A DNA stretch of 64,000 nucleotides from Lumbricus rubellus (taxonomy: Eukaryota; Annelida; Clitellata; Crassiclitellata; Lumbricidae): contig OX243824.1 in assembly GCA_945859605.1 (NCBI GenBank), forward strand, positions 2,070,078 through 2,134,077, in the 5' to 3' direction. The notes below the pieces were generated by a model. That model had not been told where the DNA came from. It was given only the letters and a program-made list of their open reading frames with translations, and did no database searches. The translations under genes and the position numbers were made by a program. Shown one piece after another: positions 31,405 to 41,581 of this stretch (position 1 is the first letter of the stretch; each line of letters starts with the position of its first letter).

Positions 31405-31835
31405 CTTCAAGACAGCAGGTCGTTGATAATACTGTATTCAAACTGATGTCCTTATACACCCGAAAAACGTTGATAATACAGGAATCAAATTGATGTACTT
31501 ACACACTCGAAATTGTTGATAATACTAAAATCAAAATGATGTTTTTACAATTTTGCACACCCGAAAATCATTGATTATATTGGAGTCTATATGATGTCTT
31601 AAGACACCCAAAATTTCTTAATAATTTTGGAATTAAAATGATGTCCTTATACACCCGAAAATCGTTGATAATACTAAAACCAAAATAATATTATTGATCT
31701 CTTAGACACCTGAAAATCGTTGATAATACTGGAATCAAAATGATGCCCTTAGACACCCGAAAATCGTTGATAATACTTGAATCAAAAATGATGTTCTTAG
31801 ACACCCGGAAATCGTTGATAGTACGAGAATCAAAT
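31405..31835. repeat. 47-bp minisatellite, about 8 copies
   Basis: Unit like TTAGACACCCGAAAATCGTT then GATAATACTGGAATCAAAAT and GATGTCC. Copies are 45-55% to nearly identical by eye. It shares the TTAGACACC word with the dispersed module but lacks the TATA part. Confidence 0.85.
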
Positions 31836-31914
31836 TGCATAATAATAAATTAAAGAATTTGGTCATAAATTTTAGCAAAAATCAGTAGTCTTACTACTTA
31901 GCATGATTTTATGG

Positions 31915-31954
31915 TATAATTATATCGTTGATTGAATGCATTACAGAGGTGTCT
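31915..31954 (-). promoter_or_regulatory. AGACACC-N23-TATAATTATA module
   Basis: The minus strand reads CATAGACACCTCTGTAATGC, then TATAATTATA 23 bases on. It follows the module at 32048 on the same strand by about 100 bases. Confidence 0.4.
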
Positions 31955-32014
31955 ATGTTAAATGCTTCGAATGTTTTTTGCAAAGCAATTGTGTGAAATT
32001 TGGCACATTCCTTC

Positions 32015-32054
32015 ATTATATAAATTCATAATATAAGCTTTAAAAGAGGTGTCT
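32015..32054 (-). promoter_or_regulatory. AGACACC-N25-TATATAA module
   Basis: The minus strand reads CATTAGACACCTCTTTTAAA, with TTTATATAAT beginning 23 bases after the core. Inside H2. Confidence 0.4.
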
Positions 32055-32555
32055 AATGCAATCTGCACTCCGATCGTGTTCAATAACAAATTTCAGTTTT
32101 AACTACTTCTATCGGGACTGAGAAAATGCTACAAATAGATGCGAACATAAAAAGCCTTCCTTCACCTCTCCCAACTCGGCGCTTCGCGCTTCAGCGATCG
32201 TCCTTCAGCCGCTCGTCCGTCCCCCCCCCAAAGTTCAGACCAGGTTTCCGCCCCTGGTCTGGGGCGGAGCCCCAGCGACCAGCGCATTTTTGGCTGTTTC
32301 GACCTTAAATGGAGCCATTTTTAGGCTCTTGTTTGCCAGCTATTTGTGAACGACAAAGTCGCGAAATTTTTAACAATAAGTCGTTTTTCAGTGTCGCAAG
32401 CTACCAGGATAACAATAAAAATAAAAATGTTATTGTAAAAGAGAAAGGTTTTGTCTTTACAGTAAGCTCCCCCAGCGGGGTCTGGGGGCGGAGACCCAGC
32501 GACCAGCGCATTCAAATGGAGCCATTTTTAGGCAGTCATGTTGAACCTATATAAT

Positions 32556-33079
32556 ATATCTTTCTTTGGGCGCATAACGTATAGGTAGGATAGATCTATA
32601 GGATTCTCTCGTGGTAATATGGAAATTCAAACTGTCACCCAATAAATTTAGACCATGTGACCATGGGCGCCCGCACATAGGGGCAAGGGGGGGCACTTGC
32701 CCCCCCCTGGAAAAGTGAAACCTATTTTTCACACTACTACTTTTGGGGTTTATAACAAATTTTTTCGCATTAGAGAATTAAAAAACCTACTTTTAACTAA
32801 TACTTTTCGATTTTATAAACAAATTTCCTTGCAAAAAGAAACAATTCATAAGTAGAAATTTTAAAAAGTGAAACTGAGAAATTTACATCAAGAAAGCTCT
32901 GATAAAAATACCCATGCATGTTCCTAACTCCCCGCTTTGTCTTTTTTGACCTCCTACAAAACTTTTTGAACGTTGACCATCGTGTTTGCCCCCTCCTGCA
33001 AAAATTTCTGCGGGCGCCCATGCATGTGACAATTATATAAAAGTTTGCGCCTCTAGAAAAATTCCTGCGGACGCCCATG
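32556..33079. mobile_element. CATGGGCG-family element, right part, interrupted
   Basis: From the GGGCGCATAACGTA block at about 32570 to CCTGCGGACGCCCATG at 33079, it matches the complete element at 57271-57579. Its left end is missing. It is split by the nested element 32662-33022. Confidence 0.75.
32662..33022. mobile_element. Nested CATGGGCG-family element with perfect 8-bp target duplication
   Basis: Ends CATGGGCGCCCGCA and TGCGGGCGCCCATG are inverted. Target duplication CATGTGAC at 32654-32661 and 33023-33030 is perfect. Removing the element and one copy of the duplication restores continuity with the sister element at 57271-57579. No coding capacity. Confidence 0.9.
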
Positions 33080-33477
33080 CTAAAGGCTTCAAATTATTAC
33101 TCCCTCCTAAACATTACCCCCCCTGCAAACTGTAATTTGCATCAATCGTCGCATTTATTGGACTAAAAATATCAGAAAAATAATCCCGCTTCTTGTTTTG
33201 GTCTGAAGATTTTCATCCGTTATCCCACTTCGTGGTTTGGTTTGTTATAAATATTTTCATCTGTAACTAAAATACTAATTCGCCGCTGAAGTTACATGGA
33301 GAAATGGCTTCGAGGCTATTACTTTTTCCGAGTAAAATATTGATAACAAACCACAGTGGGATGACGGATAAATCTATGCAAATCTAGTGTCTGGGGGTAA
33401 TCTGAAACCGGTTACGGCACAAGTTACCGGGGGGGGTGATGTTTAGGAGGTGCAATTTGATACCTTTAGATCGGCAT

Positions 33478-34085
33478 ATTGCTACATTGTATGCTATCGT
33501 CGCCTTGAAGCCGGAATTTTCCAGGTTCGAATCCACCTCGCCGCGTAAGGACCTTGGGCAAGTCCTTTACTCACAATTGCTCAGCGCTTCGGCCGGAGTA
33601 GAGAGCTTGAAGGGGCGCTATAACCAGTGGCGGATCCAGAACTCTTCCAAGGGGGGGGTGCAAAAATCTTAGAACCTGGGATGGGACAGGTGAAACAAAT
33701 TTCGAAATTTGGTTGTTGGTCGAAAATAAATAGGGATCAGTCTTTGGCTGAAGTACTTTTCATCCGCCAAAAAAGTTGATGAGGTTTTTTTCAGTCATCT
33801 GCCAAATTTGTTTTGAGAAAATCATACCATTTCATCCGCCAAAAAAGTTGATGACCTTTTTTTTACTCCTCCACTTGAAAACCGACTGGGGGGGGGGCCA
33901 CGTCCCATGCCATTTTCCGAATAGGAGGGGGGCAATATGCCATTACACCCATATGCATATTGCTAATTTCATACCAAATGGGGGGCCACGTCCCATGGCA
34001 GTTTTAAATGGGAGGCCATGGCCGGATTGCCCCCCTGGATCCGCCCCTGGCTATAAAAAGTGCACATAAAAACACATACAAACAA
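33478..34085 (+). mobile_element. tRNA-derived SINE copy 8, interrupted by H3
   Basis: The 33478-33624 part has the B box GGTTCGAATCC and AAGTCCTTTACTCACAATTG but an internal deletion of about 50 bases, and reaches GGGGCGCTATAAC. The tail resumes at 34050 as GCTATAAAAAGTGCACATAA. Confidence 0.85.
33625..34049. mobile_element. hAT-type MITE H3 inside a SINE
   Basis: Inverted ends CAGTGGCGGATCCAG and CTGGATCCGCCCCTG. Target duplication GCTATAAC / GCTATAAA (7 of 8) comes from the SINE tail. 425 bp, with no transposase. Confidence 0.9.
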
Positions 34086-34360
34086 AAATTAAATTAAAAA
34101 TTTTGTTAACGGTTTTACATCCAGGAATCCCCGGATCCATAGACCTCTAGTCTAGGGCCTAGGTGGCTATAAGACGCTCAATGCCAAGATGGCTCTCTAT
34201 TAGAGTGTAAGTAAGTAAGGAAGTAAGTATATTCTATAGATTATAAAATTTCAATAGAATTTCATCGCTTATAATAAATTTACAATTTGTGGAAAAAAAT
34301 TTTTTTGCCTTTCCGCGCTGTACGCACTTGCGTAAGTGCGTACGCCTAACGGCGCCCCTG

Positions 34361-36440
34361 CTTCCTGGGGCTTTTACCGAAATATATTTATCAACTCAAA
34401 ACCGAGCTTTCTTGCTGTGCTAAAGTCGGGAGCGCTTCAAAAGAGCTGTATTATGCCCAAAACCAAATTTCTGTCTAGGGCAACGGCCTCTGTTGTCCTA
34501 TCTGCATCCATCCATCCATCCATTCTGAGTAGTCCACTTGAAGAGATGCATTAGAAATTCTTGAATGCATGAATGAATAACAACGATTATTAGCATCACC
34601 CTCCTTGCTCATCCAGGCTTTGGTCTGGCACTGTCAAAGTATGAACAGTTGCTGTGTTCGATAGAATTATAGCCTAGTCGCCCTCGTCCTTTTTAAGAGG
34701 CCTAATATTTGTTTTCTCAAAAGTTTAAGGTCAACAAAGTCAGTTGATGACAATGCAACACATTTAAGCCTACGGTGCCGTGTATGCCTAAAAACTAGCA
34801 TAGAAAAGAAACTTATGGAACGTCAAGAGATCGCTTTCGTTTAGTCGCTCCAAAAACGCATCGTTTTGCGTTACTTAAATGCGATTTTTTTTGGCCAATA
34901 AAGGGCGCGAAAGAACGAAAGAATCTTGAATGAGGACCTCGACATCTACCTACAGTAACTGCTCTGCTGGTGATACTTGTAGGATGAATAGCTTACGTAA
35001 AAGAGGTGTTTAATTATTTTGCTAGGCTTAATAATATTTTTGCCGTTTAACGGCACCTTCATATTAAAGATGATCATGTCGACCTCCTACGATATCCAGG
35101 CTTGGGTCTGGCACTGGCAGAGTGCGACCACTGGCTGCAGAGTTTGACCGCCAGCAACAAGCGATCATCAGCCTACGAGTATTATATTAATAGAGTCCCT
35201 GATCTATTGTCCACGATGATTCTATGCTGGCAGGGGTATGACTGAAATGTCATAGCGCTGGGTCATGAGAATCCTGAGTGTGCGGGTGGATGGGGTGATT
35301 GCACAATGAGTGGGCTCGGTGTTAGGAGGGAGGTCGGGTGTGTGGGTGGTGAGGCAATACAACCTTATGGCCAACGGGTGGTATGTCGTTTTATTGCCAC
35401 TAGCGCCATCTGGCGAGGTGACGGATTACGAAAGATGTGGGAGAACGGGGGAAATAAGTCAGCTGGTAAGCTGGTACGATGTTGACTTCTGCAGGCGAAG
35501 CACTGCTTGAACTTTTGCTGTAGGCTTGCGTTGTGCTTTTAATAGCGGCAGATTTTTACGCTTATTCAGACGACCAGCAACTGCGGCTTAAAAAGCACGA
35601 TGGAAATAGAAATCGGAGGTTCAAGCAGTGCGTTCTCTACGGAAGTAAAAATACTCTTAGCTTAATAATTCTGTTGTCGTGCAAGCGTCAGAATCTGTAT
35701 CGTAACAATATAATTAGCCTATTTTTAAAAAACACGTCACTATACCATGCAGGGTTAAAAAACGACGCAATATACTCAAAGGGCATTTGCATCAGGCCTA
35801 AATTAAGGCTGGTGTGCGCTTTAATGAAACAATAATATTATCTAGTATGAGTTATTTTTGCACTAGGCTAGATCTATAGCACAGTTCTTTACTAAGAAGA
35901 CTTGGGTTGAAACCCCCAAACACCCGAGTCAATTCTCGCCCTGATTAGAATAGCATTAGGCTAAGGCTTGCGAATAAGCTACTAGGCCTTTATGCTAACA
36001 GATAGGACTTAGGGCGATTTAAGAAATTTATCCGAGCAAAGCAGAAGTGTGAGCAAATATATAGAGGGCTGATACCTGGCAGTAGACTCACAGCCGAGTA
36101 AATTACTGTTACAGTAGTTGTGGTTCAACGTCTGTTCGGAATTTAGTTAGCCAGCGGGTATAATATGATGTTAAGGATGGTGTTGGTGAGAGTCGTGTTG
36201 GTGAAGGTGGTATTGGCGAGGGTGGTGGTGAGGGGTGGGTTGGGGTGTAATAGTAATAATGAAATTAGCAGCAATCACAAAAATACTAACAGTTATAAAA
36301 ATAAAAACAACAATATCTTTTGCAATAACAATAATAACGATAATAATTATAGTGGTAGGCCTAATAGTATTTCGCGCGAAGTATTTTGAAGTGACCCGTC
36401 TCAGAGCTGTTGGTCTATGTAATTCCGAGTATAGAGTGCG
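34361..36440. other. Intergenic stretch after H2
   Basis: 34420-34580 is a LINE-tail copy (TCGGGAGCGCTTC ... GAATGCATGAATGAA). 34600-34660 and 35085-35150 are repeat family X. 35200-36440 shows no recognisable gene; frames of 60-100 codons there have no family resemblance that I can name. Confidence 0.5.
35403..35416 (-). promoter_or_regulatory. Possible CTCF-like site
   Basis: The minus strand reads TCGCCAGATGGCGC, whose AGATGGCGC part fits the AGRKGGCRS half of the CTCF consensus; the CCASY half matches at 3 of 5 positions. A single weak match. Confidence 0.2.
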
Positions 36441-36444
<4 letters not shown>

Positions 36445-36529
<85 letters not shown>

Positions 36530-36584
36530 CGCACACACACACACACACACACACTCACAAGCACACACACACACACACACACAC
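36445..36584. repeat. (CA)n microsatellite
   Basis: About 140 bases of CA with a few interruptions (CGCACACG, CTCACAAG). All frames through it are shadows. Confidence 0.97.
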
Positions 36585-37107
36585 CTCGCTCGCAAGTGTT
36601 CAACCTGGCGTTGCTTTTATAATGAGTTCGCAGTACTAACAGTAGGAGAGCTTAATTTTTATTTTCCGAAATAAGACCCATTAAGAACAGGTCGCGTAGC
36701 CCGGTGAATACAAATTAGCCCTCGGCCTATTCATGAAGTAGCCTACAGTTCCCTCCTTGTGGCGCTCTCAGAGGCTGCCTGCTAGTTGGCTTTGTGTGTA
36801 CACGTGCTAGGCTATAGGCATCTATTATTAATTTATTATCTATTATTATAGCGGTATGAATGACAGTCTCTCAATAATTGTATTGTGTAATATTATTGTA
36901 GTGTCGACAATATAATGGACTATTATTTTTTTTTATTATACAAAAGTCATGTGGGTTGTTTTGATTGGGTTTTAGGGCTGTTGTTAGTACGCATAGTCAG
37001 AGGCCCTGATATGCTATAATGCTGCTTCTGTTAGTGCTTCTTTAGTCTCGGTCTCAACTTTCAACTCTCAAGTGTAGAGAAAATAGGAGTGTTACGCTGA
37101 TCAGAGA

Positions 37108-37340
37108 CATAGGCGTACGAAGCGGGGGTACAGAGGGCAAATGCCCCCCCCCTCCAAATTTCGGGCAAGTGTGTTTTTTCGGGCAAGTAGACCCGGGAAA
37201 ATACTAAAAAAAATTATTTTTCACGATATTATATTTAAACTTTTTGTGTGGGAAAATTAGTATTTCCCACCACGATATTTATTTTTCGGCCAGAAGTAAA
37301 ATCCTTGCCCCCCACTGCTGAAATCTCTCGTACGCCTATG
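37108..37340. mobile_element. CATAGGCGTACGA MITE with perfect 8-bp target duplication
   Basis: Exact 13-bp inverted ends CATAGGCGTACGA / TCGTACGCCTATG. Target duplication ATCAGAGA at 37100-37107 and 37341-37348 is perfect. 233 bp, non-coding. Sister copy at 55899-56086. Confidence 0.92.
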
Positions 37341-37732
37341 ATCAGAGATCATTATTTATATTGTTATTACACAGTGTCACGAAAGAGTAATCAACTTATA
37401 GACTGCAGGATAATGGCTCTATACTACGAGAGGTTTGAGCTCCCATTCTCTATTCGCGGTAAAGATTAGGATCAGTCTAACCGAGATGGGATGTCAGAAG
37501 ACAAATTAAATTACGGTTTTCCCCCATCACCAGCAGACCTACTCTTCTATATTTCTTTTGAACTTCCTTTGAACTTCATTACACAATACACATTGTATTC
37601 GGAAACTACCAAACTGTTCTAATAATTAGGCATCATCTGCTGAATGTTATTCCTTAGTCTCCGGCTCAAAATTGATACCAATGCTAATGCTATTATATAA
37701 TAGCCTGCATGCGTGTGTGTGGTCACTGGCGA

Positions 37733-37879
37733 TAATTGAAGAGCACTTTTCCAAAACTCACTCAGTCCAATTGATAAGCATTGGACTGAGTTAGTTTTGG
37801 AAAAGACTTTTCCAAAACTCACTCAGTCCAATGCTTATCAATTGGACTGAGTGAGTTTTGGAAAAGTGCTCTTCAATTA
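37733..37879. repeat. 147-bp near-perfect palindrome
   Basis: Two 73-bp arms around one central base (37806), with one mismatch. It begins TAATTGAAGAGCACTTTTCC and ends with the complement. Each arm is itself a hairpin (CTCAGTCCAAT, TGATAAGC loop, ATTGGACTGAG). The parent unit seems to be an 86-bp MITE with 39-bp inverted ends, two truncated copies of which are joined head to head. Confidence 0.95.
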
Positions 37880-37933
37880 AGAAACTCAAAGGTGTCAACT
37901 CAAGAGCTGGATAAAAGAAGACATTTGTAATGA

Positions 37934-37999
37934 AAAACTCACTCAGTCCAATTGATAAGCATTGGACTGAGTGAGTTTTGGAAAAGTGCTCTTCAATTA
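37934..37999. repeat. Third copy of the hairpin unit
   Basis: AAAACTCACTCAGTCCAATT...CTTCAATTA, same orientation as the left half of the 37733 palindrome but missing its first 20 or so bases. 54 bases of unrelated DNA separate it from the palindrome. Confidence 0.9.
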
Positions 38000-38111
38000 T
38001 ACGTTAGCGATCCGTTAGCAGGCCTATGATCTATAGCCCCAAACCTGATACGTTATTCAGTAGCCCACATTAAACTCATAATACCAATATTATTATTAAC
38101 GATGATCATGA

Positions 38112-38113
<2 letters not shown>

Positions 38114-38171
<58 letters not shown>

Positions 38172-38239
38172 GATGACGACGACGACGACGATGGTGATGA
38201 TGGTGATGATGATAACGATGATGATAACGATGATCATGA

Positions 38240-38277
<38 letters not shown>

Positions 38278-38384
38278 CGACGACGATGATGATGATGATG
38301 ATGATGATGATGACGACGACGATGATGATGATGATGATGATGATGACGACGACGACGACGATTATGATGATGATGATGATGATA
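38114..38384. repeat. (GAT)n/(GAC)n microsatellite
   Basis: About 270 bases, with GAC islands and internally repeated larger blocks (GATGATCATGAGATGATG twice). Confidence 0.95.
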
Positions 38385-38608
38385 AGTATTCGTCACAATT
38401 AATTGCTATCTCAGTATAGGCCTACGTTGCACGCGTCGCCGCATTCTTATAGACCTAGCCTACATTGCATTTAATTGGACATCGCAGTAGGCCTATGAGT
38501 CTATGACATTATACTATCATGTAAGTATTTCCTACATGTCATTACATTCGCAATCGCACTAAATGTTCAGGCCTACGTGTATACTAGCCTATCTTTCTCC
38601 CATACGCG

Positions 38609-38767
38609 CAGGGTGAGAATTGCCGGGGGGTTGGGGGGGGGGGGGTTCAACCCCCCAGTCTTTCTCAGAGCCCCATGTTAAAGTATGTTTTTCATACTCC
38701 AATTTCAAGTTTATCATAGGCCAACCCAACCCCCCCCCCAAGTTATTTTTCCACAATTCTCATACTG
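38609..38767. mobile_element. CAG(GG/TA)TGAGAATTG MITE, copy 1
   Basis: Inverted ends CAGGGTGAGAATTG and CAATTCTCATACTG, with G/C runs inside. Flanking octamers CATACGCG / CATAGGCC match at 6 of 8. Copy 2 lies at 42676-42822; degraded pieces at about 56660-56715 and 62005-62055. Confidence 0.75.
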
Positions 38768-38769
38768 CA

Positions 38770-39578
38770 TAGGCCTACGCGCTAATAAGTGCATGACTTT
38801 CAGCGTTAGTGTATCGTTTTATAGGCCTAATAGGCGTCCGTAGGCCTAAAAGGCCCTAGTTGATTCGGTGAATATAGGCTGCATAGCATACTGTGCAGTG
38901 TGCATAGGCTACACTGAAATAAGCTGCGAAATAGCGCAGGGTATAATATCGCTACTACGATTTTGGATTTTTGGTGCATATTCTCAGTTTCAAAAAAGTT
39001 TCAAAACATCAAGCAGCCTGCAGGCTAAAACTACGCTGATGTGTAAACTTACGTATTATTTACATTTCGGCTCGTAGGCCTACGCTATTTTCTAAACAAT
39101 TCGAATGACCTTGAGAATATAGCTGACGGTTTTATGACCCGATGTCATTCGGTGCACGTACGCGATAATGATAGCCTAATAAATGTCATTTATCGCCGTT
39201 AGTGAGCGCCAAAGTGGGTTATATTATTCGGGTTCCGGGTTTGGCGCAAGATGTGGCTTCTCAGTGTGCGCCTGGAGCAGCCTCGATTTGTTTCAGTGCA
39301 CGTAAAAGTGTATGCAACTGTCGATTTGTCTTATGTAGTCCACAAACCAGCGTTCGGCTGCACCACGGGGAGTCGCAATTATGCGGTGTTGGCAAACATT
39401 TACATAGGACCTAGTGCCTTTCAGGCATGATCTTCATTTCGTTTGGTAAACGAAATAGTAGGCCTAGTAGCTGCAGTTTGACGTCACTATTTGATAAGGA
39501 AGATCATTAGCGACGTCCTCCTCCTTTATCCAGGCTTGGGACTGGCACTGGCAGAGTGCAACTAACGGCGGAGTTAAG
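38770..39578. other. Intergenic stretch, TAGGCCTA-rich
   Basis: No gene recognised. The word TAGGCCTA or AGGCCTAC recurs. 39515-39560 is repeat family X. Confidence 0.5.
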
Positions 39579-39825
39579 CATATAGGCGGAGACCTGGTCC
39601 GTTTCTATTATGGCATCGCTCTTATTGCGTTGAACAGGTTTTTTAGCATTTCTTTCGAAAATCTCTTCTTCTAACTTTGTAACGTCGTAAGTCGCCTGCA
39701 GTGTGTTCATCAAGTGTCCATGTCCTGACACTTGACGATTGGAGGGGGGACGGATACATGGACCGTCCCCCCCACCACATTCATTGGGGGGCGTCCCCCT
39801 GTTCCCCCCTAGGTCTCCGCCCATG
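39579..39825. mobile_element. CATATAGGCGGAGACC MITE with perfect 8-bp target duplication
   Basis: Ends CATATAGGCGGAGACC and GGTCTCCGCCCATG. Target duplication GAGTTAAG at 39571-39578 and 39826-39833 is perfect. It was inserted into repeat family X. 247 bp. A frame of 105 codons spans it on the minus strand but has no recognisable domain. Confidence 0.9.
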
Positions 39826-40029
39826 GAGTTAAGAGTAATGCAAGACGTTATCTCTTTTATAGGCGTTTAATAGAATTGCGAATGCACTCGGTCTTGGCGT
39901 CGTTTATCTTGCAATGAATTGATCTGGTGACATCTGTTGACGCACTTTGAAAAGTTGTCAAGCCATTATGTTTTCAAACTTCCACTGTAGGTCCTGATAT
40001 TATGGAGACTCTGCTGGCGAGAGTTGCAA

Positions 40030-40115
40030 TTGTCTGAAATAGACCACGTTCGGGAATCGAACCGCGGTCTACAGAGGCGAGCGAGACGCGCTCAGACCTC
40101 GTACCAATGTTACAG
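40030..40115 (-). repeat. tRNA-like sequence, probable SINE head
   Basis: The minus strand carries GGTTCGATTCCCGAACG (B box with a stem-like end) preceded by GAGCGCGTCTCGCTCGCC. No acceptor stem closes it, so a SINE head is likelier than a tRNA gene. Confidence 0.45.
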
Positions 40116-40252
40116 TAGCTAACGGGACCAGAGATCTTTAGCCCACTGCAGATCGGCCACTATGGCGCAGTGTGGACAGTGACGAATGTAACACTGTTAC
40201 TGCTTGTTGCTGTTTAGCTACACTGTCATAATATATCAAGAATGAGTAGTGT

Positions 40253-40380
40253 CGCCCTCCTCCTCCTCCCTCTGCTCCTCATCCTGATTCTCCTCCTCCT
40301 CCTCCTCTCCCTCATCTCCTCCTCCTTCTCGTCATCCTCCTCCTTCTCCTCCTCCTCTTCTCCTCCTCATCCTCCTCCGT
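40253..40380. repeat. CTC-rich tract
   Basis: CTCCTCCTC-type pyrimidine repeat, followed by repeat family X sequence at 40380-40430. Confidence 0.8.
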
Positions 40381-40649
40381 TCTCTGGGACTGACACTGCC
40401 AAAGTGTGAGCAGTGGCGAAGTTAAGGCGACCTCCTCTATGGCACATGCCCAACTGATGATTAAGTTCCCTCTCAATGTTTGAGTTCTTCGAAAACGACC
40501 TCCAAGCCTTCAGATGATGATGATGAGCCTCCCATCCAGCAACCTGACGCCCGCTAGAGGAGCGTCTATTTACACCTCTATACCGTCAGTTACTGTAGGC
40601 CTGCTCCGTGCGTGCCCTAGCGTAAGACGAGTAGACTACCAGAGCATGA

Positions 40650-40723
40650 TGCATCATCATCATCATTATCAACATCATATCATCATCATCGTCGTCACAT
40701 CATCATCATCGTCATCATCATCG

Positions 40724-40790
<67 letters not shown>

Positions 40791-40873
40791 AATCATCATC
40801 ATCGTCGTCACATCATCATCATCATAATCATCATCGTCATCATAATCATCATCGTCGTCATCATCGTCGTCTC
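40650..40873. repeat. (CAT)n microsatellite
   Basis: CAT with CGT interruptions over about 220 bases. 40895-41065 is repeat family X. Confidence 0.95.
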
Positions 40874-41581
40874 CGCTTAGTTTCAAACTGACTGGTCTGG
40901 CGGCATGATTACAATGATTCGATCTAGGCAACGAATGATGATTACAAGTTATTACAGAAGTCGAATTTTATATACTGTGGGAAGTACATCACGTCCTTAC
41001 TCAGTTTACCAGCGCAATCTACCGAGTAGAAGGTTGAGTGGACTTTTGTGAAGGTAGAGGAAGGTCACGACCTCGCATTCGCGCTCTTCGTGCCATTGTG
41101 TTTACTAAAAACCCTATAACATCCGAGATAGGCTAGGCTATCACACGTATGCTGTTACGCCTAAATCGTTCAAAACTCAAATATTATTGTTTTTGAAAAT
41201 GTTGTGGTAGTGCTTAACTGTGATTAGTGTAGTAACAGTAAGTAGATCTATTTAGCGAAACATTAAAATTCTGGATATACATAATTTCTTATCGTTTCCG
41301 GTGTGAATTTAAACAAAATCGTGTAGCGTTTTTACAAAAAGTGAACATCCGATCTCGGATATGAATATTCATGAGATCTTAAGCTAAGAACAATGTTGGC
41401 GGCGCCGGCACGATATTAGCGTCCGGTGCGTTTTGACGCCTTTGGTGTGCAATTAAGAAAATCACATCGGGAATAATACTGGCGATGAAATGAGTGTTAT
41501 GGACAGCGTAAGAGCTTCTTTGTTTAGGCTATGAAGCCTGTACAGTTATAAGGCTACAGTGCATATTAAAGTAGTTTTAAA

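Larger units (their letters stand above)
30442..34360. mobile_element. hAT-type element H2, host of a transposon nest
   Basis: Perfect target duplication CTTCCTGG at 30434-30441 and 34361-34368. The ends CAGCGGCGCCGCCAGG (left) and CTAACGGCGCCCCTG (right) match H1 at 6881-8141 in reverse orientation, including GCGTACGCACTTGCGTAAG near the right end. It is swollen to 3.9 kb by later insertions: GC-rich element pieces at 30528-30860 and 32200-32540, a minisatellite, a CATGGGCG-family element with another inside it, and a SINE interrupted by H3. No transposase was recognised. Confidence 0.85.

Noticed and set aside
30528..32255. Element between CAGGGGCGGATTCAGG and TTTCCGCCCCTG
   Set aside because: Ends look hAT-like, but the flanking octamers (CTTATATT and GTCTGGGG) do not match, so the pairing is not supported.
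35310..35835. Frames of 66 and 100 codons in the GALC-KLF spacer
   Set aside because: No recognisable motif, no splice context linking them, and codon use like surrounding DNA.
39507..39824. 105-codon minus-strand frame
   Set aside because: It covers a MITE exactly bounded by GAGTTAAG duplications and part of repeat family X, with no domain.
40030..40115. Minus-strand tRNA gene
   Set aside because: Good T-arm (GGTTCGATTCCCG) but no matching acceptor or D-arm geometry.
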